A DNA stretch of 10,469 nucleotides from an uncultured Enterobacter sp. (GCA_946477805.1 CAMKZP010000078.1:1-10469); one strand, 5' to 3'; counted from the first letter of the stretch, positions 1-5,950 are shown. The notes: generated by a model not told the origin, from the sequence alone. Numbers and translations: made by a program.

Positions 1-742
1 CTACGGGCGGGAAGAGGGCGGCCACGCCGCGCCCGCCCGGTATCCTGCGCGCCAGACGCTGGCCGCCAGTCAGGCCGTGGCGCGCCTGAATCAGGTGGAT
101 CCGGCGCGGCTGATTTTTGCCCAGCAGAATCCGCAGGCGATCGACCAGGGGGTATTTCATAACGACGTGATTGCCGTCTCTAACCGCCAGGTGCTTTTCT
201 GTCACGAGCAGGCGTTTGCCCATCAGGAAAGGCTGCTCGCCACGCTGCGCGAGCGGGTGGACGGCTTTATGCCGATTCAGGTACCGGCGAGTGCGGTCAG
301 CGTGCAGGACGCGGTGGAGACCTACCTGTTCAACAGCCAGCTGCTGAGCCGCGATGACGGCCGCATGATGCTGGTCCTGCCGCAGGAGTGCCGCAACCAC
401 GAGGGCGTATGGCGCTATCTGAGCGAGCTGGCGAAGGCCGATAACCCCATCGACGAGCTGCGCGTGTTCGACCTGCGCGAAAGCATGGCTAACGGCGGCG
501 GCCCGGCGTGCCTGCGCCTGCGCGTGGTGCTGACCCAGGAAGAGATGCAGGCGGTAAACCCCGCCGTCATGATGAACGACACGCTCTTTACTACGCTGAA
601 CGACTGGGTTGACCGCTACTACCGCGACAGACTCACGCAGGCCGATCTGGTCGATCCGCAGCTGTTACGCGAAGGCCGCGAGGCGCTGGATGCGTTATCA
701 CACATCCTGCAGCTGGGATCGGTGTATCCGTTCCAGCAGTAA
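1..742 (+). CDS. astB: N-succinylarginine dihydrolase, 3' part (5' end cut by window)
   Basis: AstB hydrolyses N2-succinylarginine to N2-succinylornithine, CO2 and two ammonia, the second step of the AST arginine-degradation pathway, in the cytosol. The reading frame is open from base 2, giving the last 246 residues of a protein that is about 447 residues in E. coli, so roughly the first 195-200 are missing. Visible family features are the QGVFHND segment, whose His aligns with catalytic His248 of E. coli AstB, and NGGGPACLRLR, whose Cys aligns with the nucleophile Cys365. The C-terminus stops at VYPFQQ, a few residues shorter than E. coli. The stop codon at 740-742 overlaps the Shine-Dalgarno sequence of astE, so the two genes are one transcription unit and probably translationally coupled. 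An internal GTG at 77 is not the true start, because the homologous protein continues upstream of it. Confidence 0.97.
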   Translation, partial: YGREEGGHAAPARYPARQTLAASQAVARLNQVDPARLIFAQQNPQAIDQGVFHNDVIAVSNRQVLFCHEQAFAHQERLLATLRERVDGFMPIQVPASAVSVQDAVETYLFNSQLLSRDDGRMMLVLPQECRNHEGVWRYLSELAKADNPIDELRVFDLRESMANGGGPACLRLRVVLTQEEMQAVNPAVMMNDTLFTTLNDWVDRYYRDRLTQADLVDPQLLREGREALDALSHILQLGSVYPFQQ

Positions 743-752
743 AGGAGAGACC

Positions 753-1718
753 ATGGAAAACTTACTGGCGCTGACGCTGGCGTACGAAACGCCGGAGCGC
801 AGCGAGGGGGAAGGCCCCTCGTTCTACTGGCGATGGCTGGGGCGCGGCGTGCTGGAGCTGACGCCGTTTGCGTCGGGCGACGCGTCGCTGCTGCTCTCCT
901 CCGGGCTTCACGGCAACGAAACGGCGCCCGTTGAAATCGTTGACCTGCTGCTGCGCGCGCTGTATCGCGCGGACATCACCCTCAGGTGCCGCCTGCTGGT
1001 GGTGTTCGGCAACCCGCCTGCGCTGGCGCAAAATAAACGCTACCTGGCGAGCGACATCAACCGGATGTTCGGCGGGCGGTGGACGCAGTTCCCGCAAAGC
1101 GATGAAACGGCGCGGGCGCAGTGGCTGGAAGAGGTAGTGAAAACCTTTTTTGCCGCCGCCGGAGCGCACCGCTGGCATCTCGATCTCCATACGGCCATCC
1201 GCGCGTCTTACCACGTGCGCTTTGGCGTGCTGCCGCAGCGCGGCCAGCCGTGGGACGAGGCGTTTCTGGCCTGGCTCGGGGACGCGGGGCTGGAGGCGCT
1301 GGTGTTTCATCAGTCGCCCGGCGGCACCTTTACCCATTTCACCTGCGAGCACTGCGGCGCTCTGGCCTGCACGCTGGAGCTGGGTAAAGCGCTGCCGTTC
1401 GGGCACAACGATCTCGGACGTTTTGCGCCAACGCACGCCGCGCTCAGGGCGCTGCTTGGCGGAACGCAGCCGGAACACGCTGGTGAGCCCGTTGTGCGCT
1501 ACCGGGTGGTGCAGCAAATAACCCGCCGCAGCGAGGCGTTCAGGCTGCATATGGCGGCGCACACGCTGAACTTTACGCCGTTTCGCCAGGGCGTGCTGCT
1601 GGCGGAGGACGGGGAGGAGCGCTACGAAGTGCAGAAAGCCACGGAGTACGTGCTGTTCCCTAACCCCTCGGTGGCATTTGGCCTGCGGGCCGGGCTGATG
1701 CTGGAAAAACTCTCATAA
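753..1718 (+). CDS. astE: Succinylglutamate desuccinylase
   Basis: AstE is the zinc hydrolase that removes succinate from N-succinylglutamate, giving glutamate, the last step of the AST pathway. The 321 residues match the usual length (E. coli about 322). The metal site is intact: HGNE at residues 53-56 supplies the first His and Glu, and the HLDLHT segment supplies the third ligand, His146. The CTLELGK stretch contains the likely catalytic Glu209. The start ATG at 753 was chosen because AAAGGAGAG at 741-749 is well placed and MENLLALTL matches the family N-terminus; the frame extends upstream to 609, but that part overlaps astB and is not family-like. It is the last AST gene here and is followed by a palindrome rather than another reading frame. 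The gene is strongly GC-rich, which gives long spurious frames on both strands. Confidence 0.96.
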   Translation: MENLLALTLAYETPERSEGEGPSFYWRWLGRGVLELTPFASGDASLLLSSGLHGNETAPVEIVDLLLRALYRADITLRCRLLVVFGNPPALAQNKRYLASDINRMFGGRWTQFPQSDETARAQWLEEVVKTFFAAAGAHRWHLDLHTAIRASYHVRFGVLPQRGQPWDEAFLAWLGDAGLEALVFHQSPGGTFTHFTCEHCGALACTLELGKALPFGHNDLGRFAPTHAALRALLGGTQPEHAGEPVVRYRVVQQITRRSEAFRLHMAAHTLNFTPFRQGVLLAEDGEERYEVQKATEYVLFPNPSVAFGLRAGLMLEKLS

Positions 1719-1724
1719 ACGCGC

Positions 1725-1747
1725 CCCCTCTCGCTGCTGGAGAGGGG
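1725..1747. repeat. CCCCTCTC palindrome after astE (weak terminator or repeat fragment)
   Basis: A perfect 8-bp inverted repeat, CCCCTCTC and GAGAGGGG, encloses a 7-base loop, starting 7 bases after the astE stop codon. The flank is AAAGCGACAATATTATTTTC, with no immediate T-run, so it is a poor intrinsic terminator on sequence alone. Its core (CCCTCTC/GAGAGGG) is shared with the palindrome at 4379-4398, suggesting the same dispersed repeat class. It may end or stabilise the 3' end of the ast transcript. Confidence 0.5.
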
Positions 1748-1913
1748 AAAGCGACAATATTATTTTCTTAGCGATTAAAGCGTCACGCTTCTTTTGCAGA
1801 ATAATCCTGGATAATTGCTTTATTATTAAACGTCGCCTGGTTATACTTCTACATAATCTCTTTAAAATCAGCCTTTTGAATATTTTTGTTTCACCTCTCC
1901 ACGATTTTTCCTT

Positions 1914-1931
1914 AATTCCTCCACATTTGGC
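1914..1931 (+). promoter_or_regulatory. BaeR-like box upstream of spy
   Basis: The sequence AATTCCTCCACATTTGGC matches the reported enterobacterial BaeR consensus (TTTTTCTCCATDATTGGC, from memory) at 13 of 18 positions, including CTCCA and TTGGC. In E. coli, spy belongs to the BaeR envelope-stress regulon. The box lies about 125 bp before the spy start codon. The call rests on the motif match plus the identity of the downstream gene; no binding evidence is available here. Confidence 0.5.
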
Positions 1932-1984
1932 GATAAAGTGTTTTTTACACTTTCATTGTTTTACCGTTGCTCTGACTTATTGAC

Positions 1985-1999
1985 GTTAAACCCCGTAAA
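1985..1999 (+). promoter_or_regulatory. CpxR-like box upstream of spy
   Basis: GTTAA-ACCCC-GTAAA fits the CpxR consensus GTAAA-N5-GTAAA with one mismatch (9 of 10 defined positions). It lies about 60 bp before the spy start codon and 53 bp after the BaeR-like box. spy is a classic CpxR target in E. coli. A possible -10, CATAGC at 2019-2024, would place the box around -35 to -45, a normal activator position, but this -10 is weak. Confidence 0.5.
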
Positions 2000-2057
2000 G
2001 TTAATCTCGTCAACACGGCATAGCGCCGAAGAATAACCGAAAGAAAGGAATTACATT

Positions 2058-2549
2058 ATGCGTAAATTAACTGCACTGTTTGTTGCTTCTACCCTGGCTC
2101 TGGGCGCTACCAGCATGGCGTTCGCCGCAGATACCGCAACTTCCGCCACCGCCGCGCCGGCTGAAGGCAAAATGATGCACCATAAAGGTAAGCCGGGTAT
2201 GCATCACGACATGATGTTTAAGGACCTGAACCTGACCGATGCGCAGAAACAGCAGGTTCGCGAGATCATGAAAAGCCAGCGCGACCAGATGAAGCGTCCG
2301 CCGCTGGAAGAGCGCCGCGCGATGCATGACATCATCGCCAGCGACAGCTTCGATAAAGCCAAAGCCGAAGCGCAGATCGACAAAATGGCCGAGCAGCACA
2401 AAGCCGGCATGCTGGCCCGCATGGAAACCCAGAACAAGATCTACAACATTCTGACTCCGGAACAGAAAAAGCAGTTTAATGCCAATTTTGAGAAGCGTCT
2501 GACAGAACGTCCGGCGCCGGAAGGTAAAATGCCAGCACCAGCCGAATAA
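2058..2549 (+). CDS. spy: Periplasmic chaperone Spy
   Basis: Spy is an ATP-independent periplasmic chaperone that forms a cradle-shaped dimer and protects unfolding proteins under envelope stress; it is related to CpxP. The protein has 163 residues (E. coli 161). Residues 1-23 form a signal peptide (charged MRK, hydrophobic core, cleavage after AFA before AD). The mature protein is rich in His, Met, Lys and Glu. It carries the two LTxxQ motifs typical of the Spy/CpxP family, LTDAQ at 59-63 and LTPEQ at 132-136, with the helical region containing RPPLEERRAMHD between them. The N-terminal disordered stretch (residues 24-48) differs most from E. coli. AAAGGA at 2044-2049 is a good ribosome binding site. 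The gene stands alone, with its own control region and its own terminator, as expected for a strongly stress-induced gene. Confidence 0.96.
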   Translation: MRKLTALFVASTLALGATSMAFAADTATSATAAPAEGKMMHHKGKPGMHHDMMFKDLNLTDAQKQQVREIMKSQRDQMKRPPLEERRAMHDIIASDSFDKAKAEAQIDKMAEQHKAGMLARMETQNKIYNILTPEQKKQFNANFEKRLTERPAPEGKMPAPAE

Positions 2550-2567
2550 TCGGTTCAACATCTTAAG

Positions 2568-2625
2568 ACCGCCGGGATCCTGTTCACATAAGCGCAATCG
2601 CTGTGGACAGGACCGGCGGTTTTTC
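2568..2625 (+). terminator. Long hairpin terminator of spy
   Basis: The outer stem ACCGCCGG (2568-2575) pairs with CCGGCGGT (2613-2620) and is followed at once by a T-run (2620-2624). The interior can extend the stem: CCTGT pairs with ACAGG, CAC with GTG, and AGCG with CGCT around a CAAT loop. It begins 19 bases after the spy stop codon. The stem plus U-tract is the standard intrinsic terminator form, but it is unusually long for a terminator. Confidence 0.85.
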
Positions 2626-2684
2626 ATTTCTCCCCTCTTGTCTGCCGCCAGAAGCGCGGTATTCTCCTGCTGTCGATTCAGAGA

Positions 2685-2780
2685 ATGTGCAGCAGCGTCA
2701 TGGCGTTATGTTTTTTATCAATGCCTCTAAGGTCTGCGCATGCTGCTGCCGATAATACGTCTGTGATTACCCAACGATAA
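2685..2780 (+). CDS. Possible 31-residue small ORF (doubtful)
   Basis: In the spy-ves gap a short frame encodes 31 residues, MCSSVMALCFLS followed by MPLRSAHA and then AADNTSVITQR. The frame is open further upstream, without ATG, GTG or TTG in the part examined. The hydrophobic stretch followed by AHA-AAD looks like a signal peptide with a cleavage site, but almost nothing follows it. No good Shine-Dalgarno precedes either ATG (2685 or 2700); only CAGAGA is present. I do not recognise it. It may be chance, or a remnant of a secreted protein. Confidence 0.15.
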   Translation: MCSSVMALCFLSMPLRSAHAAADNTSVITQR

Positions 2781-2845
2781 CAAACGAGAAGGCGGCGATA
2801 GCGATATCGTTGCCCTGGTGCACGCTGCGCCCTTCAGGAGTGGTG

Positions 2846-3403
2846 ATGGAGTACTTTGATATCCGTAAAATGCCGGTCAGTCTCTGGCGCAACGGCGCCG
2901 GTGAGACGCGTGAAATCTGCTGTTTTCCGCCCGCCACGCGCGATTTTTCCTGGCGAGCCAGTATTGCCTCCATTGCCAGCAACGGGGAGTTCTCTTCGTT
3001 TCCCGGCGTGGACCGGGTCATTACGCTGCTGGAGGGCGGAGAGGTGACGCTGGACGCGGGGAAGGCGTTTTTCCATACGCTGAAACACCATCAGCCCTAC
3101 CGTTTTACAGGCGAGGTGCCGGTGAAAGCGCTGCTGACCGACGGCCAGATGTCGATGGATTTCAACGTGATGACCCGGCGGGAGCACTGCCAGGCAAAGG
3201 TGCGCGTGGCGGATCGTACCTTCACGACCTTCGCCTCGCGCGGCGGCGTTGTTTATGTGCTGAGCGGCGCGTGGCAGCTGGGAGAAAAACTGCTGACGGC
3301 TGACCAGGGCGCCTGTTGGGAAGAGGGGACTCACACCCTTCGGTTACTGGAATCGCAGGGCACCCTGCTGTTCAGCGAAATTACCTGGATGCCGGGCCAC
3401 TGA
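2846..3403 (+). CDS. ves: Ves, HutD-family cupin-like protein
   Basis: Ves is a small cytosolic protein of the HutD/Ves family, described in E. coli as cold- and stress-inducible; its biochemical function is not established. The 185 residues (E. coli about 191) start MEYFDIRKMPVSLWRNGAGETREIC, which has the family's WRNGAGETREI segment. Further conserved parts are WRASIASI, SSFPGVDRVITLLEGG, QMSMDFNVM and the C-terminal LLFSEITW. The ATG at 2846 is preferred because AGGAG at 2836-2840 sits five bases before it and it matches the family N-terminus; an in-frame ATG at 2810 would add 12 unlike residues. No signal peptide is visible. Its 3' end overlaps that of cho on the opposite strand. No clear promoter is seen in the 2626-2845 gap. 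Confidence 0.93.
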   Translation: MEYFDIRKMPVSLWRNGAGETREICCFPPATRDFSWRASIASIASNGEFSSFPGVDRVITLLEGGEVTLDAGKAFFHTLKHHQPYRFTGEVPVKALLTDGQMSMDFNVMTRREHCQAKVRVADRTFTTFASRGGVVYVLSGAWQLGEKLLTADQGACWEEGTHTLRLLESQGTLLFSEITWMPGH

Positions 3404-4259
3404 GCGTAACGATCTCGTATGCGCCGGTGAGCAGGGGCTTGCAGAGAATTTTATAGCCGTCCTGATCGAACCCGGCGGGGGCGCGCATCAGCGAGGCGGC
3501 GTCGTCTATATTCTCAACGGCCCCCAGCCACAGCCAGTTATGGATGATGTGATAGTGCGTCATCCCCTCTCTGCTCTCTTTTAACGCTACCGCACCGTCC
3601 CACGGCCAGCAGTTGACGCTGATAGAGGAGAGCCCTGCCATAAATCGCGCATGGTGCTCTTCCGTGCTCTCTTTTCCGCAGCAGGCTCCGGCGCAGCGTT
3701 TCAGCGCTGAGCGAAAACAGGCGCGTCCGCGCGTCGTGGGCTCAATCCCCAGCAGGGTATAGCAAAGCTGTAAATCGTCCGCCAGGGTTTGTAACGTTTG
3801 CAGCGCGGCGCGCTTGTTGGCAAACAGGCCGTAAAGATTAGGCTCATGGGAAAAATCCACCTCGCGGGCATACACCACCTGCGGTTTACCGGCGGTGACC
3901 TGCAGCGAGCAGAGCTGCCGGTTACGGCGCAAGCGCTTGTTGAACAGCGGCTGCTGTTCTTTTATCAGCCGGGCTTCAAGCAGCAGCGCGCCCAGCTCTC
4001 CCGCCGTGGGGATCCAGGTTATCCGCCGGGACTGGCGCAGCATGGCCGCTTCGTCAGGCGTTCGCAGGTGCGATAACACCCGGCTGCGAATATTGACGCT
4101 TTTGCCGATATAGAGCGGCATGGTGTCGCTCTCGCCGTGAAAGAAGTAAACGCCGGGCAGCTTTGGCAGAGCCTCAAGCCAGGGGCGGAGATGTTCGGGA
4201 TATTCATAGATGGCCGCCGCTTCAAACTCAAGACGCGGGGCAGATTGACGCCTGCTCAC
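3381..4259 (-). CDS. cho: Cho, UvrC-homologous excinuclease
   Basis: Cho is an SOS-induced nuclease that makes the 3' incision in UvrABC-type nucleotide excision repair, able to cut beside bulky lesions that UvrC handles poorly. It resembles the N-terminal half of UvrC. A GIY-YIG domain is seen: GVY at residues 36-38, YIG at 50-52, Arg58 in SVNIRSR, and a conserved Glu in GELGALLLEARLIK (88-100). A cysteine cluster follows (C166, C181, C189, C193). The GTG at 4259-4257 was chosen because it aligns with the E. coli start, has GGAG six bases ahead, and lies just after a LexA box; this gives 292 residues (E. coli 295). The frame is open to 4403, but the extra N-terminus (CPLPWERVGVRASG) is translated repeat DNA. 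The 3' end overlaps ves by 23 bp, tail to tail. Confidence 0.95.
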   Translation of the reverse strand: MSRRQSAPRLEFEAAAIYEYPEHLRPWLEALPKLPGVYFFHGESDTMPLYIGKSVNIRSRVLSHLRTPDEAAMLRQSRRITWIPTAGELGALLLEARLIKEQQPLFNKRLRRNRQLCSLQVTAGKPQVVYAREVDFSHEPNLYGLFANKRAALQTLQTLADDLQLCYTLLGIEPTTRGRACFRSALKRCAGACCGKESTEEHHARFMAGLSSISVNCWPWDGAVALKESREGMTHYHIIHNWLWLGAVENIDDAASLMRAPAGFDQDGYKILCKPLLTGAYEIVTLSGPASR

Positions 4260-4272
4260 ATACTGCTCCAGA

Positions 4273-4292
4273 TACTGTTCAGGTATACAGTG
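4273..4292 (-). promoter_or_regulatory. LexA (SOS) box controlling cho
   Basis: On the minus strand CACTGTATACCTGAACAGTA matches the LexA consensus TACTGTATATATATACAGTA at 15 of 20 positions and keeps the essential CTG-N10-CAG. It ends 13 bases before the cho GTG. A candidate -10, TACACT (complement of 4289-4294), overlaps the box, with TTTTTA (4316-4311) 16 bases upstream as a poor -35; LexA bound here would block the promoter. cho is a known LexA-regulated gene in E. coli. Confidence 0.85.
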
Positions 4293-4319
4293 TAGCAGGT
4301 GTGCGTTGGTTAAAAAAGA

Positions 4320-4347
4320 GCCGGGCGGCGGCTTCGCCTTTCCCGGC
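4320..4347. repeat. REP-like palindrome, also terminator-like on the minus strand
   Basis: GCCGGG and CCCGGC enclose an inner GGCG-GCTT-CGCC stem, the imperfect-palindrome form of enterobacterial REP elements. Read on the minus strand, the hairpin is followed directly by CTCTTTTTTA, the form of an intrinsic terminator, so it can stop transcription coming from nadE before cho. The same T-run overlaps the putative cho -35 region. Confidence 0.7.
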
Positions 4348-4366
4348 CATGACGTGCGGCCTGATG

Positions 4367-4399
4367 CCCTCACCCCAACCCTCTCCCACGGGAGAGGGC
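4367..4399. repeat. Dispersed enterobacterial CCCTCTCCC palindromic repeat
   Basis: CCCTCACCCCAA is followed by the perfect 9-bp palindrome CCCTCTCCC-AC-GGGAGAGGG (4379-4398). Translations of this repeat (SPQPSPTGEG on one strand, LPWERVGVRAS on the other) occur widely as spurious protein ends in enterobacterial annotation, which is how I recognise it. It lies in the nadE-cho gap. Confidence 0.7.
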
Positions 4400-4408
4400 A
4401 CAAACACT

Positions 4409-4433
4409 AAAACGGTAACCTGGTTACCGTTTT
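4409..4433 (-). terminator. nadE terminator, symmetric A/T-flanked hairpin
   Basis: AAAACGGTAACC and GGTTACCGTTTT form a perfect inverted repeat around a single T, effectively a 10-11 bp stem with a 3-5 base loop. It begins four bases past the nadE stop. Flanking A and T tracts within the stem make it usable on either strand; on the minus strand it ends in TTTT. Confidence 0.7.
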
Positions 4434-4436
4434 GCT

Positions 4437-5264
4437 TTATTTTTTCCAGAAATCGTCGAACACCGTGATCGGCGGGCGACGCTTGTGCTCGGTTTTCAGA
4501 TACCAGCCTTCGATAATTTTGGCGGTGGCTTCATCCAGCTGTTTGCCTTCGAGATAATCATCGATGTTGTCATAGGTGACGCCCAGCGCGGCTTCGTCCG
4601 GCAGGGAAGGACGGTCGTCTTCCAGATCGGCGGTTGGGGCTTTCTTATACAGGTGCTCCGGGCAGCCCAGCGCCGCCAGCAGCTGTTTCCCCTGGCGCTT
4701 GTTCAGGCGGAAGAGGGGGTTAATGTCGGTGCCGCCGTCGCCATATTTGGTGAAGAACCCGGTGAGGGCTTCTGCCGCGTGGTCGGTGCCCACCACTACC
4801 CCTTTAGTCATTCCGGCGATGCTGTACTGCGCCTTCATGCGTTCGCGCGCTTTTTCGTTGCCACGAACGAAATCGCTCAGCTCAATGCCGGCTTCACGCA
4901 GCGCCTGCTCGCTGGCAAGCACCGCGCCTTTGATGTTAACGGTAAGTACGCGGTCCGGCTGGATAAAGGCAATCGCGTCCTGACAATCCTGCTCATCCGC
5001 CTGCACGCCGTACGGAAGACGCACCGCGATAAACTGCAGCGCAGCGTCACCGGTCTCTTCACGAAGTTCCGTTATCGCCATCTGGCTAAGTTTGCCAGCC
5101 AGGGTGGAATCCTGACCGCCGCTGATGCCCAGCACCAGCGTTTTCAGGAACGAATGGGTTTTTAAGTAGGATTTTAAAAAATCAACGCTTCGGCGGATCT
5201 CTTCATTTGCGTCTATAGCGGGCTTTGCGCCCAGCGCCTGAATAATCTCGTGTTGCAGAGCCAT
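4437..5264 (-). CDS. nadE: NH3-dependent NAD synthetase
   Basis: NadE converts nicotinic acid adenine dinucleotide to NAD using ammonia and ATP, the last step of NAD synthesis, through an adenylated intermediate. It is essential and cytosolic, and works as a dimer. The 275 residues equal the E. coli length and begin MALQHEIIQALGAKP. The ATP-pyrophosphatase P-loop SGGQDS lies at residues 48-53. Other family segments are RLPYGVQADEQDCQDA, VVGTDHAAEA, FFTKYGDGGTDINPL and KAPTADLEDDRPSLPDE, ending ITVFDDFWKK. No glutaminase domain is present, as expected for the short ammonia-using form. The start was placed at 5264 because GGAGGG lies just upstream and it matches the family; the frame runs on to 5336 without similarity. 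It is divergent from osmE and read towards cho, with strong palindromes in between. Confidence 0.97.
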   Translation of the reverse strand: MALQHEIIQALGAKPAIDANEEIRRSVDFLKSYLKTHSFLKTLVLGISGGQDSTLAGKLSQMAITELREETGDAALQFIAVRLPYGVQADEQDCQDAIAFIQPDRVLTVNIKGAVLASEQALREAGIELSDFVRGNEKARERMKAQYSIAGMTKGVVVGTDHAAEALTGFFTKYGDGGTDINPLFRLNKRQGKQLLAALGCPEHLYKKAPTADLEDDRPSLPDEAALGVTYDNIDDYLEGKQLDEATAKIIEGWYLKTEHKRRPPITVFDDFWKK

Positions 5265-5307
5265 GACGCCCTCCGTATGCAGAATCAAACAGTTGATGTA
5301 TCCCTTA

Positions 5308-5336
5308 AAACTAACCCGTTGGGGGGAAAACGACAA
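5308..5336 (-). promoter_or_regulatory. Candidate Sigma70 promoter for nadE
   Basis: On the minus strand TTGTCG (5336-5331) and TAGTTT (5313-5308) are separated by 17 bases, placing the transcript start about 35-40 bases before the nadE ATG. Both hexamers are only fair matches. No NadR-type TGTTTA/TAAACA operator was seen nearby. Confidence 0.35.
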
Positions 5337-5432
5337 GGATCGCAGTTTCGAGTGCGCTTATTTGCACCAGTAAAACGGCTTATCGTTGTTTTATTAGAAT
5401 TTTCCGAAATTCGCCTGGCGGAACGCGCAAAG

Positions 5433-5465
5433 TTGAACAATAGTATTTTTTATCCCATGCTTAGA
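5433..5465 (+). promoter_or_regulatory. osmE promoter, SigmaS-type -10
   Basis: TTGAAC (5433-5438) is followed after 17 bases by CATGCT (5456-5461), which continues as CATGCTTAGA. The C-A-T-G-CTTA run fits the SigmaS-preferred element (KCTAYRCTTAA) well. The start point would be near 5468, about 27 bases before the osmE ATG. E. coli osmE is osmotically and stationary-phase induced and SigmaS-dependent, in keeping with this. Confidence 0.65.
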
Positions 5466-5494
5466 TAACACGCTGATAAACAAGAGGACGGAAT

Positions 5495-5839
5495 ATGAAC
5501 AAGAACGTAGCAGGAATTTTAAGCGCAGCGGCGGTACTGACTATGCTGGCAGGGTGTACGGCTTACGATCGCACCAAGGATCAGTTTACACAGCCCGTGG
5601 TGAAAGATGTCAAAAAAGGCATGACCCGTTCACAGGTTGCCGCGATTGCGGGCAAACCTTCTTCGGAAGTGACCATGATTCACGCGAAAGGCACCTGCCA
5701 GACCTATATCCTGGGTCAACGTGATGGTAAGGCTGAAACCTACTTCGTCGCTCTGGACGATACCGGCCACGTGATCAATTCTGGTTACCAGACCTGCGCT
5801 GAGTACGACACCGACCCGCAGGCACCTAAGGCGCAGTAA
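5495..5839 (+). CDS. osmE: Osmotically inducible lipoprotein OsmE
   Basis: OsmE is a small lipoprotein of the SmpA/OmlA (BamE-like) fold family, induced by osmotic stress and entry into stationary phase; its exact role is not established. The 114 residues (E. coli 112) begin with a lipoprotein signal peptide: basic MNKN, a hydrophobic core, and lipobox LAGC at 18-21, with Cys21 the lipidated residue. The residue after Cys is Thr, not Asp, so the inner-membrane retention signal is absent and outer-membrane sorting is expected. Family segments are VKKGMTRSQVAAIAGKPSSEV and CQTYILGQRDGKAETYFVALDDTGHV. GAGGA at 5484-5488 is the ribosome binding site. It is monocistronic, with its own promoter and a strong terminator. 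Confidence 0.95.
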   Translation: MNKNVAGILSAAAVLTMLAGCTAYDRTKDQFTQPVVKDVKKGMTRSQVAAIAGKPSSEVTMIHAKGTCQTYILGQRDGKAETYFVALDDTGHVINSGYQTCAEYDTDPQAPKAQ

Positions 5840-5860
5840 CCGCCCTTGCCTGAGTGAATA

Positions 5861-5888
5861 AAAAAACCGGCCAAGCGCCGGTTTTTTT
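5861..5888 (+). terminator. osmE intrinsic terminator
   Basis: CCGGC (5867-5871) pairs with GCCGG (5877-5881) around a CAAGC loop, preceded by a run of A and followed by seven T (5882-5888). It begins about 20 bases after the osmE stop codon. The A-tract makes it potentially active on both strands, and it insulates the chb operon from osmE. Confidence 0.9.
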
Positions 5889-5903
5889 ATTGCGGCGTAA
5901 ATC

Positions 5904-5925
5904 TTATTTCTTTGCGCGAATTATT
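5904..5925. promoter_or_regulatory. NagC-like operator upstream of chb
   Basis: TTATTTC and CGAATTATT form an imperfect A/T-rich inverted repeat around TTTGCG, resembling NagC operators. In E. coli, NagC represses the chb operon until GlcNAc-6-phosphate is present, binding at two sites. I could not find a convincing second copy near the promoter. The match is by overall form, from memory of the consensus. Confidence 0.4.
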
Positions 5926-5934
5926 TGCCTGAAA

Positions 5935-5950
5935 TGTGAAGGTAGTCAAC
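5935..5950. promoter_or_regulatory. CRP (CAP) site of the chb operon
   Basis: TGTGA-AGGTAG-TCAAC, flanked by AAA on the left, matches the CRP half-sites TGTGA-N6-TCACA at 8 of 10 positions. cAMP-CRP activation of chb is known in E. coli. Its centre is about 80 bp before the likely start point if TATACT (6014-6019) is the -10. Confidence 0.6.

Larger units (their letters stand above)
1748..2057. other. AT-rich astE-spy intergenic region
   Basis: This 310-bp stretch has no convincing reading frame. It is much more AT-rich than the flanking genes. It holds the spy control region: a BaeR-like box at 1914-1931, a CpxR-like box at 1985-1999, and the spy leader with AAAGGA at 2044-2049. Nothing recognisable lies between 1748 and about 1910 apart from A/T-rich sequence. 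Confidence 0.6.

Noticed and set aside
609..752. Upstream extension of the astE reading frame
   Set aside because: It lies inside astB in another frame, is not like the AstE N-terminus, and the ATG at 753 has an ideal ribosome binding site.
762..1562. Long minus-strand frame opposite astE
   Set aside because: Arg/Gln/Ala-rich product with no family likeness, caused by high GC at third positions of astE.
1930..1970. Two TTTAC motifs considered as a second CpxR site on the opposite strand
   Set aside because: The start-to-start spacing is about 16 bases instead of the 10 expected for GTAAA-N5-GTAAA.
4260..4403. N-terminal extension of cho (CPLPWERVGVRASG and following)
   Set aside because: This is the CCCTCTCCC repeat, the REP-like element and the LexA box read as protein; the family N-terminus begins at the GTG at 4259.
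4485..5165. 226-codon plus-strand frame opposite nadE
   Set aside because: Antisense shadow of a highly conserved essential gene; composition shows no domain and there is no start signal.
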